Part shown: positions 29,874-39,882 of the stretch, in pieces
Layout: each line of letters opens with the position of its first letter
Position numbering within the stretch: position 1 is the stretch's first letter
From: Caulochytrium protostelioides
Lineage: Eukaryota > Chytridiomycota > Caulochytriomycetes > Caulochytriales > Caulochytriaceae
Reading direction: 5' to 3'
Length of the DNA: 53,278 nt
Assembly: GCA_003615045.1 (NCBI GenBank)
Contig: ML014239.1
Coordinates: 1 to 53,278, forward strand
Translations under genes and position numbers: made by a program
Notes under the pieces: generated by a model
Told to the model about the DNA's origin: nothing
The model's input: the letters and a program-made list of their open reading frames with translations, nothing else
Database searches by the model: none

Positions 29874-29901
29874 CACGTGGCATGGCATGCACGACCACGT
29901 G
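29874..29901. promoter_or_regulatory. paired CACGTG sites upstream of GTR1
   Basis: CACGTG occurs at 29874-29879 and 29896-29901, 22 bp (two helical turns) apart and about 240 bp upstream of the GTR1 start. A bHLH-type factor is a plausible binder; this is inferred from the motif and spacing only. Confidence 0.4.
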
Positions 29902-30402
29902 CTGGCGGCATACCCCGCGAGGCAGAACCACGCGGCCGTCAAGAGTTCCGCATGCCCGGCGCCGCGGAGTTCCACGGCACGGCGGCGGCAGCAGCGTCCT
30001 GAGTAAGGCCCACGGATCGACGCCTCGGCGCGGCCAGCCGGCGCGAGCCCGCCAAGGGTGCACCCCGCCGCCGCCTCGACGCCCGCTCGACCCCTTTCGC
30101 TTTGCCGCGCAACCGGCGCCATACAACCGCCAGGCTCCTCCGATCGAAGCGCCCTTTCGCACGGCCCATGCGCACCATCAGATTCCATCAGCGATGCTCA
30201 TCATCCTTGATCAGCGACGCTGGGCATGCTCTGTTGACGACGATGGTGATAGTGATCACTCTCTATTAAAGAACCGGGGGCAGTCTTTATGCCACATCCG
30301 AGTCACTCTATAATCAACAAAGGCCAATCGTATGGCGCTTCAGCCATCACAGGCTGGCGGAGAGGGGATCCCGATGGCATCATGCCCGGCGCCAGCTCCG
30401 CA

Positions 30403-33400
30403 TCAGAAGGGCGACTGGCCCAACGCCAGCAAGTCGGGCAGCGCGGCGCCGTGCTCCGCGCCGAGGTGGCGGTAGGCCCGGACCACCTGGTCGTGCTGCG
30501 CCGCTTCATCGAGGTACCCGGGACGCGCACGCAGCCGCGCCAGCGTCGCCCCCGTCAGCTCGTCCTGCATCGACTCCTGCAGCGACTCGAGCGCGTCTAA
30601 GGCGTCCGCGGCGTCCTCGTCGGACGCCGAATCGCTGTCGATCGTGCCGTCCGCGGATGCCGCCGCGGACGCGGCCGCAGATGCCACCGCGGGCGTGCCG
30701 TCGTCGTCGACGGCGAACGGACCATACGGCACGACGCCGCGCGCCAGGCGCTCGCGGATGCGCCGCGCCGACGCGGTCTGCGGCGCCGCCGCCGCGCGCG
30801 CGCCGTCGACCCACTGCCAGACGCGGCGCGGCGTGACGACCGACGGCGGCGGCCGCGCCGCCGGGTACCGCGGCGCCACGGGCACGGGCGGCGTCGGCGA
30901 CCGCGGCACCACGAACGCGGGCTGCGCCGGCGTGGGCGCGAGGTGCGCGGCGAACACGGACCGGAACAGCGCCTGCGCGCGCAGCCGCGTGTTGAGGCCC
31001 GCGACACGCGGCATGACCGGCGTCCCGCTGAGGTCGCGCACAATGTCCATCGCTTCCTGGGCCGACAGCGGCGCGGCTGCTGGTGCGGGTGGCGGCGGCG
31101 CCGCGAGGCTGACGCGGGCGCCCGGGTGCGGCCGGGCGTCGGGCGGCGCGGCGCGGAGCCGTGTGGCCGCGCACGTAAGGAACGTCTCGAGGAACTGGGT
31201 GCACGCCGCGACGGCTCCCGCGGTGCGCTCGGCGAGCCCCGCCGACGGCGTCGGCGCGAGCGGCGTCGGCGCGACGGCGGCGCGGACGAGGGCGCGGACT
31301 TCGCTCTCGAGGCGGCGCTGCGCGCGGTCGTGGAGGTGCTGGCGCAGGTGGCGGACCCACGGACCCGCGCGGGACGGCGGCGCGGCCGACGGCGTCGCGG
31401 CCGACGGCGTCGCGGCCGATGGCGGCGCAGCGACGCGGTAGGGCCGCCGCGCGATGCCGCGCACTTTCGTCGCCTTCGCGACGAACGGCGGCGCCGCTGA
31501 CGCTTCCGAATCGCTGCTCGCGTCCGAGTCCAGACTCGATGAATCCTCCCACCGAGGACGCTTGCGCGACGAACCCGCATCGGTCGGGCACCGCCGTTGC
31601 CGGTCGGGACGGGACCGACGCGGACCATCGATCCCACTCACATCGGCATTCTCGTCGATCGCCCACGCGTCGTCGTTGTCGTCATCGTTGTCGTCGTCGT
31701 CGTCACTGGTCACGGGCTCGAAGTCCATCTGCAGATGGCGCGCATGGAAGAGCGCGTCACGCGGCGGCGGCCACGCCGTCGCCGCGGCATGGAAGATGGG
31801 GTTCGACGCGACCGGCGTCCGCATCATACTCAGCACCGGATCCGGGGCGTCGAGCGTGTGGCTGATGGCCGCCAGCGGCGCGTCGACCGGCAGCGGCGGG
31901 TCAGGATCGATCTCAGCGGCGGCCGTGGCGGCGGCGGACGTTGCGGCCGGGAGGGCGGCACCGGCACTCGCGACGGCACCTGCGGTGGCATTTGCGGCGG
32001 CAGCCGCGGCGCGGGACACGCCGGACGGCCGGAGGACGAACGGCGCGTTCTCGTGGACGTCGCGGCGCGTCCAGTACGAGGCGAGCACACCGGCGGCGCG
32101 CGTGAGCGTCTGCTCGGCGCGCGGCCCGACGACGCCGTGGACGACGCGGGCGCGGGTGTCCGCATGCCGCGCGGCGACACGGGCCGCGACGGGCCGGAAC
32201 GCGTCGTCCACGAGGTACGTGAGCGCATCGTGTACGAACGGCGCGACGGCGCGCCGGTCGCCGCTGCGCCGGTCCGCCGTCGGCGCGCGCGCGAGCGGCG
32301 CCGCGTCGGCCATGACGCGGAACACGGGCGCCGCCGCGAACGGCCACGGCGCGGCCGTGACGCGGTCCGCGCGGGTGGCCGCCGACCACGCGAGCGGCCC
32401 GGTCGACGGGATCGCCGTCACCCGCGGCGCGCCGGCGGCCGGGGGCGCGGGCGCGGGCGTCGCCGCCGACGCGCGACACCCGGATGTCGTCGCCGCCGTC
32501 GATGCCGTCGCAGCGGTCGAGGCCGACGCCGTCGCCGCCGCCGCCGCTGGACGCGGGGACAGCCAGGGCGGCGCGGCGAGGATCGAGGCCGGCAGCGTCG
32601 ACTTCTTGGGGCCGCGGTAGCGGTCCAGCATGTTGCGTTGCAGGGCGCCCATGGCGACGACGCGCTTCGCAAAGGCGATCTGGGCGTGGGGCATGCGGTC
32701 GAGCGGATGGATGCGGGTGTCCGGGAACGCGACGGCCTGCTCGGCGGCGCGGACCAGACGCAGATACAGCGCGGCGCCGCCGTGGTCTGCGTCGGCCTCG
32801 TCGCAGCCGTACGGGTCGGGCGCCGCGATGCGGAGCCGCCGCGTGCGGACCTCGTGCCGCTCATGCCACAGAAGGTACCGCCGGGGCACGCCGCGGATCA
32901 GCCCAAAGAGGGCCAGCGTCTGCGGCGCGGTGCTGCGCCCCTCGCTGGTATGGCTGGGGCGCAGCCAGTCGGGCAGCGACGACGGCGGGTACAGCGGCAT
33001 CTCGCACGCCGGCAGCCGCGGCGCGAACAGGGGTCGCAGCAGCAGCGGGTCGAGCTGCACGCGGTCGAAGGCCGCCGCGAGAGCGTCCAGCGCTGCGCGG
33101 TCATACGTGGCTGGATGCAGCGCGCTGAGGGGCACGCCGCTCCGGACGAGGCGGTGGCGGCGCTGCGGCGTCAGTGCCGGCCGCACGCGCGGCGGCGCGA
33201 GCAGCGGCCGCGGCGGCACGGGCGGCGCGCCGCTCGCCGGGCCGGCGGCGCGGGCGGCCCACTGGATCTGCAGCCACAAGGCGCGCCACTGCGCGGGCGT
33301 CAGCTGGTCGGCCACGGGCTCCTGGAACGAAGCGACGGCGGCGTTGGCCTCGGGCCGCGAGCCGATATAGACGGGCGGTGCCGTGCCGACGCTACGGTGG

Positions 33401-34692
33401 AACGTGATGCCCCGCGTGCGGCGGCGCGGCAGCTCGAACCGGAACGCGGCGGCGGCGGGGCGTGCCGGCGTCTGGGTCGGCCGCGAGTCGCGCAGCGGCG
33501 GCAGCCTCGCCGCCACGAACGCGGGCGCCGGCGCCGTGGACGCCGCGAGCGCCGCCGGGGCCAGCGGCGCGGCTTCGACAACATCGCGGGCGTGCAGGAC
33601 TTGGCGCCGACGGACGGCCGCGGGCCACGCGCGCCGGTGGAGGCGCGGCGCAGGACGCGGCGGCGGCGGACGGACGGCGTCCATGAGCGGGCGCTGGAGG
33701 ACGCGGAGCGCGGCGAGTGGCACGGCGCGGTAGGGCGGCCCCGGCGCGAGGCGGCGGCCCGAGCGGGCGAGCGCGGCAGCGAACCGGCGGCTGAGCCACG
33801 CGGGCATCAGCGTCAGCCGGCGCCGGCTGCGGCCGGGATGCCGGGCGACGGCGGCGGCGGCGGCGGCGGCGGCGCGGGACCACGGACCGCGGGCCGTGAG
33901 GGCGGTATGGACGGCGCGCGGCAGGAACGCGGCGGGGAGGACGCCGCTGAGCTCGTTGACGGGCGCCGCCGGGTCCGAGCGCAGGCTGGGCTGGGCGTGG
34001 AGCCGGGGCAGGACGCCGGCGCCGCGGAACGCCGGCGAGAGGAGGGCCGTGGCCGCGAGCACGTGGCCGAGCGGGCCCGAGCCCGGCGGCGGCGGCCACG
34101 GGCGGCGGCGCAGGCGCCGCCAGAGGCGCTGCATGCTCGGCAGCGACAGCGGCAGCGCGTCGATGGGCACGAGGAGTCGGTTCTGGATGAGCGGGACGGC
34201 CCAGGCCGATTGGCGGTAGCGTTGGCGCGTCCGTGGATCAGCGCCCACGGCCACCGCCTCGGCCGCCGCATCGGCGGTGGCATCGGCGGTCGTATCGGCG
34301 GTCGTATCGGTCGCTGCGGCGTCAGTGTCCGCATCGAGGTCCGCATCGTCGGCGGAATAGCGATCCGTCTTGACAAGCTGCATGGCATCGTCCTCTGCGT
34401 CGATAGCATCGTCGTTGAGGTCATCCGCGTGACTCTCGTTCTCGCTCTCGCTCGCGTTATCGTTGTGGTCGTCGCCGTCGTCGTCGTCGTCGTCCAGTTC
34501 ATCCAGGTCGTCCTCCGCATCGTCCTCGGCATCGTCCTCGCCGCCCCCTTCGGAGAACGCCGGGGCCCACTTCATCTCCATCGGGCTCGGGTGACGCGCG
34601 AGCGGCGACGCCGGCGTGAGCGAGGCATCGCCGCCGACGGCGGCTAAGGTGCGCGCCTCGTCGTCCGAAACCTGCGGCCGTGGCGACGGCAT
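30403..34692 (-). CDS. uncharacterised 1,429-residue protein with acidic N terminus
   Basis: I do not recognise this protein. It starts at an ATG in a strong context (gccgccATGc). An Asp/Glu/Asn-rich segment lies at about residues 50-110. A long, basic, Arg/Pro/Ala/Leu-rich stretch follows (about 165-520), then a more ordered part at about 520-830 with DQLTPAQWRALWLQIQWAA, FGLIRGVPRRYLLWHERHE and HAQIAFAKRVVAMGALQRN. Further acidic/serine-rich patches lie near 1000-1100 and 1365-1380. The C-terminal ~60 residues look helical (LESLQESMQDELTG, DQVVRAYRHLGAE). There are no membrane segments or signal peptide. Mixed acidic and basic disorder suggests a nuclear protein. The consistent frame over 4.3 kb and the ordered blocks argue that it is real, but the antisense frame is also long, so strand choice rests on the start context and patchy hydrophobic pattern. 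Confidence 0.6.
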   Translation of the reverse strand: MPSPRPQVSDDEARTLAAVGGDASLTPASPLARHPSPMEMKWAPAFSEGGGEDDAEDDAEDDLDELDDDDDDGDDHNDNASESENESHADDLNDDAIDAEDDAMQLVKTDRYSADDADLDADTDAAATDTTADTTADATADAAAEAVAVGADPRTRQRYRQSAWAVPLIQNRLLVPIDALPLSLPSMQRLWRRLRRRPWPPPPGSGPLGHVLAATALLSPAFRGAGVLPRLHAQPSLRSDPAAPVNELSGVLPAAFLPRAVHTALTARGPWSRAAAAAAAAVARHPGRSRRRLTLMPAWLSRRFAAALARSGRRLAPGPPYRAVPLAALRVLQRPLMDAVRPPPPRPAPRLHRRAWPAAVRRRQVLHARDVVEAAPLAPAALAASTAPAPAFVAARLPPLRDSRPTQTPARPAAAAFRFELPRRRTRGITFHRSVGTAPPVYIGSRPEANAAVASFQEPVADQLTPAQWRALWLQIQWAARAAGPASGAPPVPPRPLLAPPRVRPALTPQRRHRLVRSGVPLSALHPATYDRAALDALAAAFDRVQLDPLLLRPLFAPRLPACEMPLYPPSSLPDWLRPSHTSEGRSTAPQTLALFGLIRGVPRRYLLWHERHEVRTRRLRIAAPDPYGCDEADADHGGAALYLRLVRAAEQAVAFPDTRIHPLDRMPHAQIAFAKRVVAMGALQRNMLDRYRGPKKSTLPASILAAPPWLSPRPAAAAATASASTAATASTAATTSGCRASAATPAPAPPAAGAPRVTAIPSTGPLAWSAATRADRVTAAPWPFAAAPVFRVMADAAPLARAPTADRRSGDRRAVAPFVHDALTYLVDDAFRPVAARVAARHADTRARVVHGVVGPRAEQTLTRAAGVLASYWTRRDVHENAPFVLRPSGVSRAAAAAANATAGAVASAGAALPAATSAAATAAAEIDPDPPLPVDAPLAAISHTLDAPDPVLSMMRTPVASNPIFHAAATAWPPPRDALFHARHLQMDFEPVTSDDDDDNDDDNDDAWAIDENADVSGIDGPRRSRPDRQRRCPTDAGSSRKRPRWEDSSSLDSDASSDSEASAAPPFVAKATKVRGIARRPYRVAAPPSAATPSAATPSAAPPSRAGPWVRHLRQHLHDRAQRRLESEVRALVRAAVAPTPLAPTPSAGLAERTAGAVAACTQFLETFLTCAATRLRAAPPDARPHPGARVSLAAPPPPAPAAAPLSAQEAMDIVRDLSGTPVMPRVAGLNTRLRAQALFRSVFAAHLAPTPAQPAFVVPRSPTPPVPVAPRYPAARPPPSVVTPRRVWQWVDGARAAAAPQTASARRIRERLARGVVPYGPFAVDDDGTPAVASAAASAAASADGTIDSDSASDEDAADALDALESLQESMQDELTGATLARLRARPGYLDEAAQHDQVVRAYRHLGAEHGAALPDLLALGQSPF

Positions 34693-35628
34693 GGCGGCCA
34701 GCGGTCCTGGGTGCCGATCCGCGTGCGGGTGCGCGGCGCTGAAGCCTGCAGACGGCGGGACGCGGGCGACGGGTCGTGTGGGCGAGAAACCGAGAGACCG
34801 GAGGTGCGAAGCGCGATGCTGGAAGTGTCAGAGCCGTCAGAGAACGTGTTGCGGAAAGAACCGTCACGCGGCCATCGCCGCCGCCGTCGCCGACGCCGTC
34901 GCCGTCGCGGGGTGAGGCGGCGGCGCCCCGTGATCAAGCGGAGATTGGTTCAGGAGGCAAGAGGAGCTCGCGGGCAGACAGGCGCAATGCGGCGGTCACA
35001 GCGCCGCCGGCGTCGCGATCGCAGACGGAAGACGTCGTGTCGGAGTTTTCCGGCCGGCCGATCGAGCCGCCGCCGCGGCGCCGTTTCCGGCCGCTCGAGA
35101 AGGCGCGCGAGATGGCCTTGTGCCCACGGCGGACAGCGGTCGCGGTCGGCCGCGAACGATCGACCCCATGCGCGCTTTCCGCCAAGCGCCGTCGCGCGGT
35201 GTCCGCTGGTTCGGGAAGGCCGCGCCACGTGCTAGGAGACTTCCGCAAGAGGGCGGTGGTCGCGGCGGGAGGGCGGCCCATGCCCGCCGCCGTGCGGGAG
35301 CGCCAGGAGGGGCCCCCAGGGCCCTGGGCCGCGCCGTCACACCAGCACCAGGGGACCTGCCCGCTCCGGCGGGCTGGCCCAAAGCCTCCAGATGCCTGAT
35401 GCCGCGGCCGCACGCTGAAGCCGTATCGATCGAGACCGCCTGCAGGCGCGCCACGAGGATGACTATGCTACACATTATTAAATAGGAGACTCCGCCAAAG
35501 GAGAGAGAGGCAAGGGAAGCAGGGTCCGGGCCGCACCGAGACGGAAGCTCCGCTCAAGCGTCTCGATATCCCGCGCAGCTGGGGCGCAGCGGCAGACCGC
35601 AGGGCGGCGCGCAGGGTGAGCGGCGCGT
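34693..35628. other. intergenic region, no gene seen
   Basis: About 940 bp lie between the start of the 1,429-residue gene and the stop of PAM16, both on the minus strand. There is a short GCC/GTC-type repeat at 34875-34910 and an AT-rich spot at 35470-35490 (TTATTAAATAGG) near the PAM16 3' end. Overlapping frames on both strands show no domain. Confidence 0.55.
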
Positions 35629-36078
35629 TCAGTTCGGCGGCGCGGCGCGGCCCGACGAGGGCTGACCCGTCTCAGCGTCCTTGGCCGCCTGGGCCGCCTG
35701 CGCGCGCGCCAGCTCGGCGGCCATCTGCATCTCGATACGCTCGCGCGCACGGACGATCTTCGACTGCAGGTACAGCGACGAGTCCTTGTTGGCCTCCATG
35801 AGCCGCTCATACCGCTCGACCACGGTCTCGATCGGATCGCTGGTGGCGCTGAGGTCGAGGATCTGCTCGGCCTCGCTGAGCGTCATGCCCGTCTTGCGCG
35901 TCGCCGGGTCGTTGAACGCGTTCGTAGCGCCGCCCGCCACGGCGCCGCCCGCCGCGGCCGCCGCGCCGCGCTGCGCCGCGCTCTGTGCGGCCGCCTGGCG
36001 GTAGGCTTCCATGACGGCGCGGCCGACAATGCGGCCGCCGACCAGAACAATCTGGGAGATGATACGCGGCGCCGACAT
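35629..36078 (-). CDS. PAM16: PAM16/TIM16, J-like subunit of the mitochondrial import motor
   Basis: Peripheral inner-membrane protein that binds PAM18/TIM14 and restrains its stimulation of mtHsp70 during import of matrix proteins. From the ATG at 36078 it has 149 residues, the usual family length. The N-terminal segment SAPRIISQIVLVGGRIVGRA is characteristic. An Ala-rich linker follows, then the degenerate J domain at about residues 60-125, with MTLSEAEQILDL, ERYERLMEANK and SLYLQSKIVRARERIE. The HPD tripeptide of true J proteins is absent, as expected for TIM16. The frame stays open 15 codons further upstream with another ATG, but that part is Pro-rich leader. A Lys-poor, Gln/Ala-rich tail ends the protein. 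Confidence 0.95.
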   Translation of the reverse strand: MSAPRIISQIVLVGGRIVGRAVMEAYRQAAAQSAAQRGAAAAAGGAVAGGATNAFNDPATRKTGMTLSEAEQILDLSATSDPIETVVERYERLMEANKDSSLYLQSKIVRARERIEMQMAAELARAQAAQAAKDAETGQPSSGRAAPPN

Positions 36079-36253
36079 GGCGGCGGCTCGAAGCGGCGAA
36101 AAGGGTGGTGGTGGCGGCGGCACGCGGCGGCGGCGGCGACGACGACAGAACGCGCAGCGGCAGCGGCAGCGGCAGGGAGTATCGTGTTTCCGTCCGTGAG
36201 CCGGGCGGGATCGCCGTCTTTACAAACAACGAATCAGGTCGGCGGAGGCACGT

Positions 36254-36273
36254 CGAGGCGAGACGAGACGAGG
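36254..36273. repeat. period-5 tract (CGAGR)4
   Basis: Four CGAGG/CGAGA units lie about 180 bp upstream of the PAM16 start codon. Confidence 0.6.
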
Positions 36274-36842
36274 TGAGGCGATTGTCGGATAGTGTGGCGA
36301 GGCCGGCTCAGATGAGGGCGACCACGTTCGAGGACGTCGATGCGTCGTGGCAGCGGTTCTATCAGTAGCAACGCGGCGGGGGAGCAGCCGTGCAGTCAAG
36401 ATTCGGGGTGGGCCCTGGCATGGGTCCGCTTCGGCTTCGGTTTCGGCTTCGGCGTTGGTACATCATGATGGACCCTCGCGAGACCGCCCGAGCGGCCGCT
36501 TGGCGATGCCCGCCGCCGCCGCTGCCGCCGTCGCCGTCGCCCCCACCGCCATGCGCAACGCTTGCGCGCCGTGGTCTGCGCGCGGGGAAACGATGCGAGG
36601 CGCCGGCCTTCATACTCGTCCATGGCGTCGGCGTTGGTGGCCGCAGCAGCCGCGACGGCGACGGCGACGGCGGCGTTGGCGTTGGCGTTGGCCGTCGCAG
36701 CCGCCGCGGCAGCGACGGCTTGGGCCCAGCGTGGCGGTCGGCCTCGACGTGGCGGACGCGGCGACACCGCGGGCGAGCGGCGTTTTCTCACTTGCCCTGG
36801 TCCCTGCGGAAGCCGAGGGCGCCGAATGACGGCGCGCATCCC

Positions 36843-36843
<1 letters not shown>

Positions 36844-36885
<42 letters not shown>
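36844..36885. repeat. (CGG)14 trinucleotide repeat
   Basis: Fourteen uninterrupted CGG units in non-coding sequence between PAM16 and the UBC4-like gene. Confidence 0.9.
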
Positions 36886-37420
36886 GCAGCGTCGGAGCCG
36901 GAAAAGAGCCGACCGGCTCCGGGCCCGAGCAAACCGGCTCCGGCCGACGGTGCTGCGCCACCTGCGCCGGGTCGGTCGCGGGCCTGGAAGCCTCGGGAAC
37001 CGCGCCGGGTCGGGGGCGGCGGAACCCGCGTCGTGGCAGGCCCGCGCCTGGCGGCGACGGCGGCCGCGGCATAGCGATGGGTGGGATGGGTGAGCGCGTC
37101 CGAGACATCGGCGCCGGTGTCGGCGTCGTCGGCGTCGTCGTCGGCGTCGTCGGCGTCGTCGATGTCGTCGATGTCGTCGATGTCGTCGTCGACGGCGGCC
37201 ACGGTCGTGGTCGCCAGCACGTCCCTGCCCGTCGATTGGAGGCCGGCCGGCTGGCCAGCGAGGGCATGCGGGCCACGCGTCGGCCGGCCTTGCCTCCGAC
37301 TCACCCCGGGCACTCGCACCACGGTGCTGCGTGTGGGTTGCGTCTCCGCTAGGGCGCGACCGGCCTTATCTGCCCTTCTGCCCGAGAGCTTCATCCCACG
37401 TCGCGTCACGCATCGCTACA

Positions 37421-37435
37421 CATCGCATCGCATCG
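37421..37435. repeat. (CATCG)3 period-5 tract
   Basis: Three exact CATCG units, with a decayed unit (CATCGCTACA) just before. It belongs to the same family of pentamer tracts seen at 7511 and 42491. Confidence 0.6.
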
Positions 37436-38275
37436 CCGTGTCTCGTAGCGTCGGGTGCAACCTGTTGTGCGTGATCCTCCGGTCCGTGTTGTCCGTGGCC
37501 ATCTTGTGTCGCTCCCACCATCATACCTCCTGGACCCAGCCGTTTTTCAAGGTAGGTTGGCTGCGCGCTGTCCTGTCCCTTTCCGCTCTGCGGGGAGCCA
37601 TAGGGCCGGTTTCACGACGCGGTCATGCCGTTTTCATTCTTAGCGCCGCTTCAGAGATAGACCCCCGACCGACCAGCCGACGTGGGGTGCATCCTGCGTG
37701 CTCCATCCTGCCTCGGCGCTGTCCTCATCCAAGCATCGCACAGCACAGCACCCTGCAGCAGAGCACCGTACAGCATGCTTCGTGTTGGCTTGGATGCCAC
37801 GGCAAGCAAAGAATCGATCATGCCTCTCCATGCGGTCCTCCGCTTTGCCGGGAGGAAGGGGGCGTTACCGTGCGACCGGTCCGGCGTTAGAAGGGTCGAG
37901 CACCCAACCCATGCATCGTCACAGGCATCCCGGTGCCGAGGGCGGGACGCGCCTTCGCTTGGCAAGTGCGGCCTATCCGGCCACGCGTCTGTGCTTTTCT
38001 CTTCTATCCGCCGCACGCCGGCGCAGATGACTACGTGGCAGCCGCTTGATGGATGTGACCATCAACAGGGGAAACGGCGCCTGTTATGCTGGGCGAGGCT
38101 CGAAGGTGTTGCCCCCAAAGATCAACCCGCGCCCGACCCCTGCGTTGTCCTCCCCGGCGTGGCCCCTTAGCTCGGGCACCGGCGTCGTTGGTCCACGTCG
38201 CTCATACCGCCGCTGATGATACATACGTTTCACATCGCCAAGTTACTCATCCCTTTTTTATTTTTTTCTGCTGAT

Positions 38276-38280
38276 TGGAT
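38276..38280 (-). promoter_or_regulatory. inverted CCAAT box of the UBC4-like gene
   Basis: ATTGG in the context CTGATTGGAT, a good match to the CCAAT-factor (HAP/NF-Y) site, lies 133 bp before the start codon. A pyrimidine-rich leader (about 38378-38396) follows it. Assignment is by motif and position only. Confidence 0.45.
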
Positions 38281-38400
38281 CTCATCATACCGAACGATCA
38301 TGGCTCACACGACGACATGACATTTTCGTCTGCACGGGATACGCACATATGCAGTCTCCAGCTTTTTTAAAAACCGCTTTCTTCGTTTCTCTCCGACTAG

Positions 38401-39028
<628 letters not shown>

Positions 39029-39038
39029 AAAGGGAAAT

Positions 39039-39044
39039 AATAAA
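39039..39044 (+). promoter_or_regulatory. AATAAA polyadenylation signal of the UBC4-like gene
   Basis: Canonical hexamer starting 11 bp after the predicted stop codon in exon 2, in an A-rich stretch. Confidence 0.6.
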
Positions 39045-39882
39045 CAAGAAGTAAACAAAACGAGGATTGAAAATCCACCTGAAACGCGGACTATGCAGGC
39101 CGCTGCATGCGAGAGCAACGCCATGCAATTTGCATGCGACGCCTTGGGAAAGCGACCCCATGCGGACGCGTAACGAATGGCGGAAGGCTCGCACACGGAC
39201 GCAGCGCCCTCGCTGCAGACCGCGCATCACGGCCGGACGCGCCGTCATCTCGTGCGTCATCCTCGGACCACGACGACCGTCGGAACGGCAAAAGACAAGC
39301 GACTCCTGAGAGAGGCGCGTCGAGCTGCTCGGCGACCAAGCGCCGCTCACGCGGCGATGGCACGAAAGGCGCTGCGACTCGGCATCACGTCGCGCGGCAG
39401 CCGGCTCGGCGGCGTAGCCATCCCCGCCGATGGCCGCCTCTCAGCAAATCAAATCAGAAAAACAAAAAGAAAGAAAAAACCATCAAGCAAGGCACCATGC
39501 AACGAAGAGTATACGCAGAGCGGGTGGCGGAAAGAAGACGAGTTGGGCTTGAAGCCGAGACCCAGGGCCGAAGCGGCACGACAAAGCGGCACAAGGAACG
39601 CTGGGGTGACGGCAGACATGGTCTCTTTCTATTTTCCGCCACCGCATCTTACCTGTTGACTGGCGCGTGAGCGTCAGCACGCGAGAAGCGTTGCCGCTGT
39701 GAGGGGGCGGACCGCAGACTTCCGGCGGCGGCGAGAAACCACGTCGGCATCGCGAATCACATCGTGATGCGGCCACGTGGCAGAACCACGTGGCCGTGTG
39801 GCGCAGGGCGTCGTGGATCGCCCAGTCAGACGGCGGGGGGAGCGATGCAGACAACGGCCCTCGAGGCGGACGCGTGCAGGGC
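39045..39882. other. convergent intergenic region
   Basis: About 840 bp between the UBC4-like gene (+) and the acidic-protein gene (-). It has an A-rich patch (39030-39065, 39448-39482) and two CACGTG sites at 39774 and 39787. Frames on both strands overlap each other and show no domain. Confidence 0.55.
39774..39792. promoter_or_regulatory. paired CACGTG sites
   Basis: CACGTG at 39774-39779 and 39787-39792, 13 bp apart, in the context GGCCACGTGGCAgaaCCACGTGG. The left half matches the site upstream of GTR1 (29872-29881). Here the pair lies beyond the stop codons of both neighbouring genes, which weakens a promoter role. Confidence 0.3.

Larger units (their letters stand above)
29638..30402. 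other. promoter region of GTR1 and 3' region of the 1,429-residue gene
   Basis: Spacer of 765 bp. It holds (CAG)13, a pair of CACGTG sites 22 bp apart, and a lower-GC stretch at 30180-30345 that would be the 3' end of the upstream minus-strand gene. I see no gene here. Confidence 0.6.

Noticed and set aside
31597-34647. 1,016-codon plus-strand frame opposite the 1,429-residue gene
   Set aside because: It is Arg/Gly-rich with no ordered block, begins without a good start context and is shorter than the minus-strand frame. I kept the minus strand but flagged the uncertainty.
37081-37890. 269-codon plus-strand frame upstream of the UBC4-like gene
   Set aside because: It starts with a microsatellite-coded Ser/Met run and then shows random composition; no domain, start context or strand preference supports it.
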